Assembly: GCA_947471745.1 (NCBI GenBank)
Contig: CANJKZ010000084.1
Location: 976,501 to 1,040,500, forward strand
Reading direction: 5' to 3'
From: Closterium sp. Naga37s-1
Lineage: Eukaryota; Streptophyta; Zygnematophyceae; Desmidiales; Closteriaceae
DNA: 64,000 nucleotides
The translations under genes and the position numbers were made by a program. Under the pieces are notes generated by a model that saw only the letters and a list, made by a program, of their open reading frames with translations, did not search any database and was not told the origin of the DNA. Positions within the stretch are counted from its first letter, which is position 1. Each line of letters begins with the position of its first letter. Below are positions 19,298 through 29,974 of this stretch, in pieces.

Positions 19298-20810
19298 GTG
19301 AGAGTCATGGGTGGGCCTCTGTTTGAGGCGCTTAAAATTTTTGTGTCGTTGCTGTTGAGTGTGCCGCCTGGATTCACTGAGGGTGGACGATTCGATGTTA
19401 GGGAGGAGGTGAGACATGGGTGGGTGGTGGGATGAGAGATCTCTTGAGGATCGCATCGCATGTGGTTTTCAAGGGATGCCGCATGTCAAGGAGGGACCGC
19501 GATTTTCACAAGCCCTGCTCCTCCCACCCACCCGCCTGCTCTGCTCTCAACTCTACTTGCTTAGCAGAATGCAGCTCCTCTCCTCCTCCTGCCCTTGTGC
19601 CGAGCCGACACACGCGAGCAAGCCCAGACAGTCTGAGTCTCCCCATGCTTTGATTGAGGCACTTCAAGAACCGTCCCTTGAGGAACATCCCTTGTGCAAA
19701 TACACACAGACAATCCGAACCGAAGCTCCCCGTGTCCCCTTACCTTCTGTCAGAATCCCAGCCACTAGACCATTGGGATAAAAAGGCTTGTTAAGTAGCG
19801 GGTCGGTGCGCCCATAACCCCTCAGGCGAACGCGCCTGTAACCCCCCTAGGATCAATCGGGCATCCACAGTGCAGATCTACTGACACCTTCCAGACACAA
19901 CCTTCCTCTCAGACTCACCAACCTTCCTCTCAGACTCACCAACCTTCCTCTCAGACTCACCAACCTTCCTCTCAGACTCACCAACCTTCCTCTCAGACTC
20001 ACCAACCTTCCTCTCAGACTCACCAACCTTCCTCTCAGACTCACCAACCTTCCTCTCAGACTCACCAACCTTCCTCTCAGACTCACCAACCTTCCTCTCA
20101 GACTACCAACCTTCCTCTCAGACTCACCAACCTTCCTCTCAGACTCACCAACCTTCCTCTCAGACTCACCAACCTTCCTCTCAGACTCACCAACCTTCAA
20201 GGCGTTGCTTCCCGCCTCACGAGGCCCCTTCTGATGCTTGCAACTTTTCCGTGCCTTTCTGTCCGCCTCACAGGGCACTGCTGCCACATTGGAGTCACTT
20301 TTGAGAACTCTCAAAGGTCGTTTATTTTTATGCATGCGGCTTTCCACTCCTCCCCTGTGCGCCTTACAGTGTGCTGCAGTGCAGACACACGAGGCCTCTT
20401 TTGATGAGGCAAGACAGCTGCTCGTCCCCCTCCCCTGTGCGCCTTACAGTGTGCCGCAGTGCAGACACACAAGGCGAGACCGCTGCTTGCTGTCTCCTGC
20501 CGCACCTCTCTTTTGAGAATTTCCAAAAGTGAATCCAGTGTGCGCCCTCTCCAACCCACCCACCCTACCCGGCCTCATCCCACCCACCCCCCCCCCCAGA
20601 GGGACATGCTGCCGCTCTCTCTGCTGCGTGCGCTGGCAACCCCCCCAAAGGAGGTTTCAGAGGTGCCTCCCAAGGAGGGCCAGGGTGCGGACACACGAGG
20701 CCTCTATTGACGCAGCGAGACAGCTGCTTGGCTGTTCCGCCCCCCCTGCTCCCTCTCAGTGATTTCAGTGTGCGCCCGTTTTCCAACCCACCCATCCCAC
20801 CCACCCCCAG
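19298..20810 (+). repeat. SKI2 intron 3: exon 3-end copy, 21-bp acceptor-like array, exon 4-start copy
   Basis: A second copy of the exon 3 end with donor lies at about 19345-19403 (LLLSVPPGFTEGGRFDVREE). A 21-bp unit, ACCTTCCTCTCAGACTCACCA, is repeated about 13-14 times at 19905-20196. Each unit looks like a 3' splice site. Decayed 3-fold repeats containing TGTGCGCCTTACAGTG follow at 20340-20540. A copy of the exon 4 start with acceptor lies at 20600-20685. Confidence 0.85.
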
Positions 20811-21213
20811 AGGGACATGCTGCCGCTCACTCTGCTGCGTGCGCTGGCAACCCCTCAAAAGGAGGTATCAGAGGTGCTTTCCAAAGAGGTGCAGGGTGCG
20901 GGCTCTGGAGGGGCAGCAGGGAGTGGCGCTGCTGGTGTGGATGGGGTAGAGGAGGGCGGCGAGAGAGGGCGCGAGGTGGGGGTGGAGGGAGGGGATGGGG
21001 AGGACGATGGGGGGGGAGAGGGGGAGAGCGGGAAGCTTGGGTTCGCAGATGTGTTCCAAACGGCGTGGGGTGCTGGGGGGGATGACGAGGAGGAGGACGA
21101 GGAGGAAGAGGAGGAGGAGGGAGAGGAGGAGGGAGAGGAAGAGGGAGAAGGGGAGGAAGGGAAAGAGGATGTGGGAGGAGGAATGGGCTCGGTGGAGATG
21201 GTTGCCTCAGCAG
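20811..21213 (+). CDS. SKI2: SKI2 exon 4
   Basis: Acceptor CCCCCAG, phase 0. Encodes RDMLPLTLLRALATPQKEVS, then a glycine/acidic stretch and KLGFADVFQTAWGAGG with a long Glu/Asp run, matching the acidic segment after FDDLFKKAW in plant SKI2. The donor GCAG|GTTCGT gives phase 1, which fits the CT start of exon 5. Confidence 0.75.
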
Positions 21214-21835
21214 GTTCGTGGTGGCGGCAGGGCACATGGGGCACATAGGGCACATGGGGCACACAGGGCACATGGGGCCAGTGGGACCCACTCATGCATC
21301 CATCCCTTCACAGCTCACCGCCAACTCATCAATCTAAAGCCACTCCTTCCCTCCCTCTTCCCCTCTTCCCCACCCTCCCCACTCCGTCCCTCTGCCCCTC
21401 CCTCCCACAGCCACCTCACGACTGTCACCCCAAGGAGAGCGCAGTGGGAGGAAGGGCGGGGCGGCAGGGCAGCAGCAGTGGATGCACTGCACTGCTGGGG
21501 GCGGTCCTGCCCCGTTTCTCGTGATAAAATATTCGTTTTGAGACGTCTCAGAACAAATATTTTATCCCGCGGCCCTGTTTCTCACTGCCACATTGCCCCT
21601 CCCTCCCTCCACCCCTACCCCTCACAGCCTCCTTCCCCCTCGCCCGCCCTTCAACCCCAACCCTCCCCACTCCTCACAGCCACCGCACGGCCGTCAGCAC
21701 AAGGCAAGCGCAGTGAGAGGAAGAGCGGGGCGGCAGCAGCGGTGGATGCACTGCTGGGGGCGGGCCAGTTTCTCTCTGCCCCATTGCGTCCGTCCATTCT
21801 CCCATTCCCCTCCTCGTACCTTCCCTTGCATACAG
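21214..21835 (+). repeat. SKI2 intron 4: two copies of the exon 5 start, 11-bp repeats, palindrome
   Basis: GGCACATGGGG-type 11-bp repeats at 21225-21275. Copies of the exon 5 start, each after CACAG, at 21411-21510 and 21678-21775, the latter giving RPSAQGKRSERKSGAAAAVD. A 44-bp near-perfect palindrome at 21523-21566 interrupts the first copy. Confidence 0.8.
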
Positions 21836-22020
21836 CTGTGGCCAGGCCGTCAGCACAAGGCAAGTGCAGTGAGAGGAAGAGTGGGGCAGCAGCTGCGGTG
21901 GATGCGCTGCTGGGGGCGGGCAGAGGGGCGTTTGGCAGCCTCGAGTGGTGGACTGCTGGCTCGGGCCTGGGCCTGCTGGGTGCTGCGCCTTCTGCCTCCC
22001 GCCCTGCTGCTTCAAAGCAG
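21836..22020 (+). CDS. SKI2: SKI2 exon 5
   Basis: Acceptor CATACAG; phase joins exon 4. Encodes ARPSAQGKCSERKSGAAAAV, DALLGAGRGAFGSLEWW and SRPAASKQ. EWW matches the position of the EWW in plant SKI2 before the helicase core. Donor CAG|GTGAGT. Confidence 0.8.
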
Positions 22021-22031
22021 GTGAGTGTAAG

Positions 22032-22406
22032 TGAAAGAAACTAGGAGCTGTAGAATTTTGAGGAAGAATTGTTGACATTAGCTCAAGAGAGCACAAGATT
22101 ATTCAAGGGAGAGAAGGTTGGAGAAGAACACCAAACCTAGCACATAAGACACCAAGACCAAGTAGGCCAGTGGGAGGAAGGACCATCCAACCAACCCTAG
22201 TGGGGTGGTGGCCAACCAACCAAAGTTGGTTGCCCCATTTGGCCAACAAGGTTGGAGCCAAGTCTAAGCTAGGATATTTGGGTTCACCCCAATTAGGGTA
22301 TCTACCCGCAATACACCCAAAACTAGAGCCTGAACCAACCCAACTGTACACCACTCTTGGTGTACAGTCACAAGTGTTCGCATGCTATAATAGATAAATT
22401 CTAACA
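22032..22406 (-). repeat. Copia-4 3' LTR
   Basis: Plus-strand TGAAAGAAACTAGG ... AAATTCTAACA. Next to it is the complement of a purine tract (CAACCCCTTAGC). Confidence 0.9.
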
Positions 22407-22419
22407 CAACCCCTTAGCA

Positions 22420-23069
22420 TGCGAACACATGAAGAGAACAACCCCTGAATCAAGGGGCGCCCGGGCGAGCAAGGCCAAGGAGGCGGAGCAAGGCAGAGTG
22501 CGCAGGGCGAGAGAGAGCTTTGGTGAAGATGTCAGCCAAGTTTGCCTCGGCCGTAATTTTCCGAACGGCAAGAAGTCCCTGCCGGACGAGCTCGCGGATG
22601 AAGAAATAGCGCAACTCGATGTGTTTGGAGCGGGCGTGGTAGACATGGTCCTGGGTGAGATGGATGGTGCTGGCGTTGTCACACCAGAGGGTGGGGCAGC
22701 GCTGAGGAGCGCCCAGCTCAGCAAGAACATCGCAGAGCCAGCGTAGAGCTCAGCGTCGCACAAGGAGAGAGCAATGGCAGAAGAATGCGTGGAGCGCCAA
22801 CTGACAAGGCCGCTGCCAAGGGTGAAGCCATAGCTCTGAGAGGAGCGGCGGTCCGGCTGCTTAGCGGCCTGCCAGTCGCTGAAGTCCGAGAGGAGAGGAG
22901 GGGAGGGGCCGCCAAGGGTGAGGACATGGTCCTTGGTCCCGCGAAGATAGCGGAGGACCCGCTTAGCGGCCTGCCAGTGCTTGGTGGTGTGGAGGCCGGT
23001 GCCAACGAAGCGCGCAAGCACGCTGATGGGGTAGGCAAGGTCGGGACGGGTGCACATCATGGCATACAT
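22420..23069 (-). pseudogene. Copia-4 RNase H
   Basis: Minus strand: CTRPDLAYPISVLARF, AAKRVLRYLRGT, SWRSTHSSAIALSLCDAELY, then a frameshift near 22750 into TKHIELRYF-like and LADIFTKAL-like segments ending near 22430. A stop separates it from RT at about 23099. Confidence 0.8.
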
Positions 23070-23099
23070 CAGCGACCCAACAAGCTCGGCACAAGGGTG

Positions 23100-23753
23100 T
23101 CAGGAGGAGGAGGGAGAGGTGGGTGGGGCAAGCTGGTGACTGAAAGGTAGAGGGGTGGACACGGGCTTGGCCTGCGCCATCTCGAACTTCTTCAAGACCT
23201 GGCCGATGTAGTGGGATTGGGAGAGGGTGATGGTGCGAGCAGGGCGGTTGCGCGTGATGGCCATGCCCAGGTAGTGCGTGAGGTCGCCCAGGTCCTTGCA
23301 TTTGAGACGTTGCTGCAGCGACAGCTTCATCTGCTCCATGTCAGCCTTGGAGTCAGATAGTAGGATCATGTCGTCCACATACACCAGAATGAAGAAGCGG
23401 CGAGAGGAGGAGCGAATGAAGAGGCTGGCGTCAGAGTGCGAAGCAGAGAAGCGGAGGGACCCCAAGTTGGCAGACAGCTTCGCATGCCACTCCCTTGGTG
23501 CCTGCTTCAAACCGTAGACATGGCGACGCAGCTGCCACACAGTGTTTTCAGGAAAGGCTGCGTGGAAACCAGGGGGCCGCCGGAGGAAAATGCGCTTGTG
23601 CAGGTCACCCTGTAGGAACGCGTTGGAGACGTCCATGGAGCAGATCTCCATGTTGTCCTGCGCACCAATGTCGAGGAGGATGCGAAGGGTGGGCGGCTTG
23701 GAGGTGGGGGCGAAGGTGAACCAGTAATCTTCGGCCCAAGTCTGCGTGAAACC
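23100..23753 (-). pseudogene. Copia-4 reverse transcriptase core
   Basis: MEICSMDVSNAFLQGDLHKR, RRPPGFHAAFPENTVW, YGLKQAPREWHAKL and the catalytic FILVYVDDMILLS near 23375. The upstream part has a stop at 23754 (after YKARYCA) and the downstream part one at 23099. Confidence 0.88.
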
Positions 23754-24959
23754 CTAGGCGCAGTAGCGTGCCTTGTAGACTGGCTCCTCACCCGGCAGTT
23801 GCTTCACCCGAAAGACCCATTTGCCCTCGACGAGGTTGGCGTCGGCTGGGAGGGGGACATCGACAAAAGAGTCGTTGCAAATGAATGCCTCACACTCCTG
23901 GAAGATCGCCGCTATCCATTTGTCCGCGTCAGTGCAGGTGATGGCCTCTTGGAAGGTGGTGGAAGTGAAGATGGTGGGAGTGAAGGTGACGCCAAGGACA
24001 GGAAAGCCGCGGAAGTCGAGGTAGAGGGAGGCAAGGAAAGGTGTGTGTTGCCGAATGTTGAGGAACTCCTCATGGGAGTCCTCGAGGAGCTGAATGGAGG
24101 CGGGGGGGGGGGCTCCAATGAGTTTGTCCAGGGAGCGGGTGTGCATGCGAGGGAGGAGGAAAGGGGAGGAGCGGGAAGTTGTGTGTCGCTGCTGCTGCTT
24201 CTGGTGCTGCTGCCCCTGCTGCTGCTGCTGCACCGGCTGCTGCTGCAGCTGCTGCCCCGACTGCTGCTGCTGCTGTTGCTGCTGCGGCTGCTGCCCCTGC
24301 GGCTGAGGGGGAGAGTGAGAGGAGGAGGGAGAGGGGGGAGGGGGTGTAGCTGAATGCGCTGGAGAGGCGGGTGCGGAAGGGTCGTAGATGTCGGCAGAGG
24401 AGGAAGGTGGGAGCGGAGTGGCGCCCGGTAGGAGGAGGGGTGCGGGGGAGAAGAGGGGTGGGAGGACGGTATCGGTCCAAGCCAAGGGGCGGGAGGGAGG
24501 GGGAAGAGGGTCAGGAGGAGGAGTGGAGTAGTAGGGAAGGGACTCGTCGAAGACGACGTCAATGCTTCGGATGACGCGACCGGAGGGAGGGTGGAGGAAC
24601 ATGTAGCCTGGGGAGTCGCGATTGTGCTCGAGGTAGACGCACTCCAGTGCACGCGAGGCGAGCTTGCCAGCAGCGCGGGAGCAATCAGCCGGAGGGATGA
24701 GGACGAACGCCTTGCAGCCCCAAACGCGAAGGCCAGCAGCATCAGGCTTGGCCTTAGACCAAAGTTCTGTGGGGGAGGAGGAGGAATGCTGAGGGTGGGA
24801 GCGAAGATTAAGGAGGAGGGCAGCATGGAGGAGGGCATAGCTCCAGAGGGAAGGAGGGGTGGAGGCGTGAGCAAGAAGGCAACGAGCAATCTTGGTGATC
24901 TCACGAATGCGACTCTCAGCGATGCCGTTCTGCTGAGGGGAATGGGGGAGGGTGTGGGT
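23754..24959 (-). pseudogene. Copia-4 integrase C-terminal region and pol linker
   Basis: From the integrase E motif region through MFLHPPSGRVIRSIDVVFDE (the Copia integrase tail) and a Q-rich/Pro-rich linker to WVFRVKQLPGEEPVYKARYC. Frame changes occur near 24600. A TAG at 24958-24960 interrupts the integrase core just before this part. Confidence 0.7.
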
Positions 24960-26066
24960 CTACTGAATGCCGCGGGTTTTGCAGTAAGTGGCGAGGGTAT
25001 GATTGAGGAACTCACCCCCACCATCAGAGTGAAGGCGGCTAATGGGGCGTTTAAAGTGTGTGCGGCACTGCTCAGCCCAGGCAATGACCACAGCCGGCAC
25101 TTGATCCTTCGTGTGAAGGAAGAAGACAGTAGAGTAACGACTGTGGTCGTCGAGGAGGACGAGCATGTACCGGTGCCCCTGGCGAGAGCGGATGGGATAA
25201 GGGCCCCACAAGTCCATGTGAACAAGGTCAAGGGGAGCAGCTGCGAAAGTGGGATGGCTGTGATGGGGAGACTGTTTGAGTTTGCCATGAATGCAGGATG
25301 GGCATGGGGGTGCGAGAGAGGAAGGGAGGGGAGGAAGAGTGGGGGGGAGGCTGTCGAGGAGGCGGAATGTGATGGCAGTGCGAAGTGCAGCGAAGTTTGG
25401 GTGGCCTAGTCTGTGATGCAAGAGCAAAGCATGGTGGGAGAGGTGATTAGAGGAGGAGGGGGATGGAGTGGGGGAAGGAGAGGGGGAGGAGGATGAGGGG
25501 GACGACGTAGGGGAGGAGGATACCTGGGGGGGAGGGGTAGGGGGAGGGGTAGGGGGAGGGGTAGGGGGAGGGGTAGGGGGAGGGGGAGGGGGGCCGGTGG
25601 AAGTGCCAGCACGAGTGGTGACCTGACAGAAGGAGGGACGAGGTGTGCGGAGCGTGTAAAGGCGAGTGCGAGGGCAAAGGGGAATGCGTAGGAGGAAGCG
25701 ACCAGAAGCAGTGTTGTAGAGATCACAGTAAGAAGCATTACCAGGGTGAATAGCGGTAATACCAGCGCCTTGTATCTCACGGTGGGAGAGGAGGTTGTTG
25801 CGAAGGGTGGGGATGTGGAGACCTGTGACTGTACCAGATGGGAAAGCGGGGCAAGATAGAGTGGAGAGGTGAGTGCATGGGATGGAAAAACTGGTGTCGG
25901 CACTGTGAACCTGAGTGGGAAGAGGAAGGGGAGTGAGAGTGCCAGTATCCTTCAGTGCGGTTTCTGTGGCCCCACTATGAAGGACAAAGTCCAAGGTGGG
26001 GGAGGAAGGAGGGGGAGGTGACACGGTGTACTGAAAAATCGTCTCATTAATAGCAGAGGGATACAT
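24960..26066 (-). pseudogene. Copia-4 protease and integrase core
   Basis: The protease reads FVLHSGATETAL, so the catalytic Asp of DSGA is His. HHRLGHPNFAALRT and CPSCIHGK form the HHCC site. The integrase core has VHMDLWGPYPI, LLDDHSRYSTVF and SRLHSDGGGEF, stopping at TAG after CKTRGIQ. Confidence 0.85.
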
Positions 26067-26372
26067 GGAAGCGACAGACGGTGCAACGGTAACATGACCA
26101 AGGAAACCGCCCTGGGTGTCAGAGACAGTGGGGGGGGCAGAGGGGTAGCCACAGTATGGCTGCTGCTAGAGAAGGGGCTGCTGTGGCTGGGGAGGATAAA
26201 GGAGGAGGGGGGGACCCAGGAATCCCGGGTGATGCTGTGGCCCCAGGTACTGCTGCTGCTGCATAGGCAGAAGGCCCTGGAACCCCGGGTGCATCTGCTG
26301 CAGTTGCTGCTGCTGTTGCTGCTGCTGCTGCCGCCGCCGCCGCCGCTGCGGCAGCAGCCGCTGGCAGTGGTG

Positions 26373-27423
26373 CTACAGGTGGAGGGACGTCACCTCCCGA
26401 CGTCCCACCTGTAGCACCACTGCCAGCCCCTCCACCTCGACCACCACCGCCTCCGCCACTCCCTCCACCACGACCCTTGCCACCACGCCCCCCATGCCCT
26501 CCGCGTCCCTGTGTGAAGTTGAGGGTGGAGGGGGACTGGCGGGTAAGCTTGGCTTTAGTATCCATGTGGTGACTTCGGCAGCCGTGGCGTGGGGAGAGAG
26601 AACAATGTCGTGGGCGATGCGGTGCATCTCATAAGCCGGGGTGAGTCCCTCGAGGATGCGCCAAATGAGGAGGGGGTCGTCAATAGTGGCCCCACGCTCC
26701 CGAACACGCCGAGCTGTGTTGTTGAGGCGACGGGTATAGTCAGCTGCGCCGGTGCAGTTGTCAAGGGTGATAGCGTTGAAGTCACGGTAGAGGGCATGAA
26801 AAGATGCCATGTCCCGACGGTCATACAGATCACAGAGGGCGCGCCAGAGAACTGCAGAGGAAGTGGCGTCAAGCTCACTCTGGAGCGAGGTCGGGATGCA
26901 GGAGTTGATGAGGCCAATAGCCCGAGTGTCGTCAATGCACCAGGCGGCATGGCGAGTATTGAAATCAGTCAGTTGGAAGGTGTACGACGTCTTATCAGCA
27001 GCGTACTTCGCATGAAGGGCAGCAGCCGAGGTGTGAGCAGCAAGGGCTGCCTTGTGGGTATCCATCAGTCGCGTGTGTGTTGCTACCTCCTCCGCGTAGG
27101 TGGTGAGGCGCGAGGCATTGGTGGTGTTGTAAAAAAACGAGGCGAGGGAGATCGGGCGGGCGAGGTGCTTCGCCAGGATGGGGTGGTGAAGGAGGAGGTT
27201 CAAGACCAAGGAGGGGAGGTGGCTTGGGCTCAAGGCCATCCGGTTCAGCAAAGACAACAGAATGGAGGTTGACACCGCCAATAATGGTGGAGCGGAGGAC
27301 ACCGGTGAGGCTCTGTGAGAAACGGTGCCAATTCAGTGCTGTAGTGCCATCCTGGACTTCCAGGCGAACAATGGAGCCAGTATCAATAGGCACGGAGTCA
27401 GTCGCCATGAGTGCTGCTGCCAC
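26373..27423 (-). pseudogene. Copia-4 gag (frameshifted)
   Basis: Begins MATDSVPIDTGSIVRLEVQD with ALNWHRFSQSLTGVL, typical of the UBN2/DUF4219-type Copia gag start. A frameshift near 27260-27300 leads into LTDFNTRHAAWCIDDTRAIG and LYDRRDMASFHALYRDFNAI, then a Gly/Arg-rich C-terminus without a visible zinc knuckle. Confidence 0.8.
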
Positions 27424-27429
27424 CGTTCA

Positions 27430-28267
27430 GCTCTGCCACTGCTGCTGCCCAGTCACGCTGTTGCTGCTGCCCAGTCACGCTGCTGCTGCTGCCCAGTCAC
27501 GCTGCTGCTGCTGTCCAGTCATGCTGCTGCTGCTGTCCAGTCCTGCTGCTGCTGCTGTCCAGTCACGCTGCTGCTGCTGCCCAATCACGCCGCTGCTGCT
27601 GTCCAGTGCTGCTGCTGCTGCTGTCCAGTCCTGCTGCTGCTGCTGTCCAGTCCTGCTGCTGCTGCTGTCCAGACCTGCTGCTGCTGCTGCCCAGTCACGC
27701 TGCTGCTGCTGTCCAGTCACGCTGCTGCTGCTGTCCAGACATGCTGCTGCTGCTGTTGAGTCCCGCTGCTGCTGCTGCTGCTGTGTAGGGATCCGCGTGA
27801 AATGCAGGGAGGGCCGCGCAGTTGCTCTGCAGGGCTCAGGTAGGTGCTGGAAGAGGTAGCACGATGGGCAGGGAGGCTCGCGTGGCTGGCGGCAGGGGTG
27901 GCGTGACGCTTAGAGGGGCCCGTGCGATTGCGAGGAGGGGTGACGCGGCGGGCAGAAGGGCCTCTGCAGCTGCTGGCAGAGGTGCCGTGACGGTCAAATG
28001 AAGCAATGCGACCGCTAGCAGAGGATTCGCAAAGGTTAAAACGATCCGCACGACTGCTGGCAGGGACTTCGCGACAGTGAAATTGACCTAATCACTGGAG
28101 GAGGAGATTACATGACGGGTAAAAGGAGCCGTGCGATTTCAGGCAGGGATTTCGCGACGAGAAAGTGGGAGGGCGCACTACGAGCTGCTTCTAGCAGAGG
28201 TGTAATAAGTTCACGTTCAGAAATGTTACTTGGTTGAGTAGGCCTAGGATCTAGGGCGTTTGCCTTA
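27430..28267 (-). repeat. Copia-4 leader with 21-bp CTG-rich minisatellite
   Basis: 27437-27785 is about 16 copies of a 21-bp unit (CCAGTCACGCTGCTGCTGCTG with variants). The rest, up to the primer-binding site, has no coding similarity I recognise. Confidence 0.8.
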
Positions 28268-28280
28268 GGCTCTGATACCA
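28268..28280 (-). promoter_or_regulatory. Copia-4 primer-binding site
   Basis: Minus strand TGGTATCAGAGCC directly after the LTR. This is the classic Copia site complementary to initiator tRNA-Met. Confidence 0.85.
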
Positions 28281-28661
28281 TGAAAGAAACTAGGAGCTAT
28301 AGAAACTTGAGGAAGAATTGTTGACATTAGCTCAAGAGAGAACAAGATTATACAAGGGAGAGAAGGTTGGAGAAGAACACCAAACCTAGCACATAAGACA
28401 CCAAGACCAAGTAGGCTAGTGGGAGTCAGAGGAAAGACCATCCAACCAACCCTAGTGGGGTGGTGGCCAACCAACCAAAGTTGGTTGCCCCATTTGGCCA
28501 ACAAGGTTGGAGCCAAGTCTAAGCTAGGATATTTGGGTTCACCCCAATTAGGGTGTGTACCCACAATACACCCAAAACTAGAGCCTGAACCAACCCAACT
28601 GTACACCACTCTTGGTGTACAGTCACAAGTGTTCGCATGCTATAATATATAAACTCTAACA
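28281..28661 (-). repeat. Copia-4 5' LTR
   Basis: Same ends as 22032-22406, with target duplication GTAAG after it. Confidence 0.9.
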
Positions 28662-29011
28662 GTAAGGGCTTGGGGTCATGCGCTTGTTAGCTCGCCCTGC
28701 TGCTGCTGCGCCTAGAGAGGTCGGATGCTGCTTCCCCATTCCCTGCTGCTTCACTGATTTCTAAAGAGCAGCTCACTCACACACCTCGTGATGGATTCTG
28801 TTTCCCTTGTTCCTGTGGTTCCCCTCATGCCTCATGGCCGGTGCCCCATGCCCCATGCCCCATGCCGCATGCCCCATGCCCCATGCCTGCACTGACCTTG
28901 CACCCCCCCCAGGGCCACGCATCGGTGGGGCGGTGACAGACGCACTACCACATGCCCCTTACCTGCTTCTCGCCTTCTTCACCCTATATAACCTTGCAAC
29001 CCCACACACAG
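28662..29011 (+). repeat. SKI2 intron 5, right part, with a copy of the exon 6 start
   Basis: After the Copia-4 target duplication comes about 250 bp of simple CCATGCCC repeats and non-coding sequence, then at 28913 a copy of the exon 6 start (acceptor CCCAG, GGCCACGCATCGG..., GCGGTGACAGACGC) that lacks the rest of the exon. Confidence 0.75.
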
Positions 29012-29131
29012 GGCCATGCGTGGGCATGGGCGGTGACAGACGCCATACCAGATCTCGACCGTGAGTTTGCCGTGATCGAGCCTGACATGGCCATGTCCTT
29101 CCCCTTCAACCTCGACACTTTCCAGAAGGAG
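29012..29131 (+). CDS. SKI2: SKI2 exon 6
   Basis: Acceptor ACACAG, 40 codons, phase 0: GHAWAWAVTDAIPDLDREFA, then MSFPFNLDTFQKE, the segment immediately before helicase motif Q/I in Ski2-like proteins. Donor GAG|GTGAGG. Confidence 0.9.
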
Positions 29132-29872
29132 GTGAGGCATGTCTTTCGTGATGTAGGGTGTTTTTACAACTCTCCTCGCCTTTTCAGATTAGTAGAATTA
29201 GTTCGCTCTTAGTAGGCTTGCTGCGGGTCAAAACCAAGTAATTTCAACTTCAACCTCGACACCTTCCAGAAAGAGGTGAGCCATGACCTTCACGTTTTAG
29301 CGAACACCATCTAGATGCCATGACTTGTAGAATAGCCTTCCCCTTCGTGATGCGGTCATCACACCACCTCAATCGAGCCCCACATGGCCATGTCCTTCCC
29401 CACATGGCCATGTCCTTCCCCTTCCACCTCGACACTTTTCAGAGAGAGGTTGGTCATATCAAGGCTGGGAGGAGGTGTACTTAGTCCACCCTACACTCTG
29501 ACTGACCCACTTAGAACTTCTTGCACCGCATTGAACCACAGAAGGTTCTCAGCCTTCTCAGAGTGCTTCCTTCGGCCAACTAAGTTGCATCATTAAAGCT
29601 TGACTATCCTTTCTTGCTTTCCTTTTTCCATGCCCTCCCTCTCAAGTTTCTATCGCCTTTCTGCCCTGCCTCTGCCCCTCTCCCCTTCTCCCCCTCGCAC
29701 CCGCACCTCCACCATCGGCAGGCCATAATCCATCTGGAGCGCCACGATTCGGTCTCTGTGGCCGCACACACATCAGCGTTGCTTTTGAGAGTTCTCATAA
29801 GCGCCTTCCCACCACTACACCTCTCACCGGTCTACTCCCATGCCATCCATTCCACCCATGCCCCACTGGCAG
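29132..29872 (+). repeat. SKI2 intron 6: two exon 6-end copies, one exon 7-start copy
   Basis: Exon 6-end copies with donors at 29242-29275 (FNFNLDTFQKE then GTGAGC) and 29384-29450 (containing its own small ATGGCCATGTCC duplication). An exon 7-start copy begins at 29722 and keeps [19 protein letters not shown] before diverging, so it lacks the GKT of the Walker loop. Confidence 0.88.
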
Positions 29873-29974
29873 GCCATAATCCATCTGGAACGCCACGAGT
29901 CGGTCTTTGTGGCAGCACACACGTCAGCGGGCAAGACAGTCGTGGCAGAATACGCCTTCGCCCTCGCTGCCAAG
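29873..29974 (+). CDS. SKI2: SKI2 exon 7 (Walker A / motif I)
   Basis: Acceptor CTGGCAG, 34 codons, phase 0: [20 protein letters not shown] then [22 protein letters not shown] binds ATP. The last 20 bp plus donor are duplicated in tandem (29975-29994), so either donor, 20 bp apart, could be used; only the first keeps frame. Confidence 0.92.

Larger units (their letters stand above)
22032..28661 (-). mobile_element. Copia-4: degenerate Copia inserted in SKI2 intron 5, antisense
   Basis: Bounded by LTRs of 375 and 381 bp and perfect target duplications GTAAG (22027-22031 and 28662-28666). The insertion lies 6 bp inside the intron, right after the GTGAGT donor of exon 5. Minus-strand order: 5' LTR, PBS, CAG-rich leader, gag, protease, integrase, RT, RNase H, 3' LTR. 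Many stops and frameshifts. The LTRs differ by about a dozen substitutions and a 6-bp indel (roughly 3%). It is a separate family from Copia-1/2/3/6/7/8. Confidence 0.93.

Noticed and set aside
19905-20196. Regular repeats as a CRISPR array
   Set aside because: Units are contiguous without unique spacers, the context is a eukaryotic intron, and there are no cas genes. The same applies to the 15-, 18-, 20-, 24-, 25- and 40-bp arrays.
23100-23651. Reverse transcriptase as a retron or diversity-generating system
   Set aside because: It sits in Copia gene order with LTRs, target duplications and a tRNA primer site.
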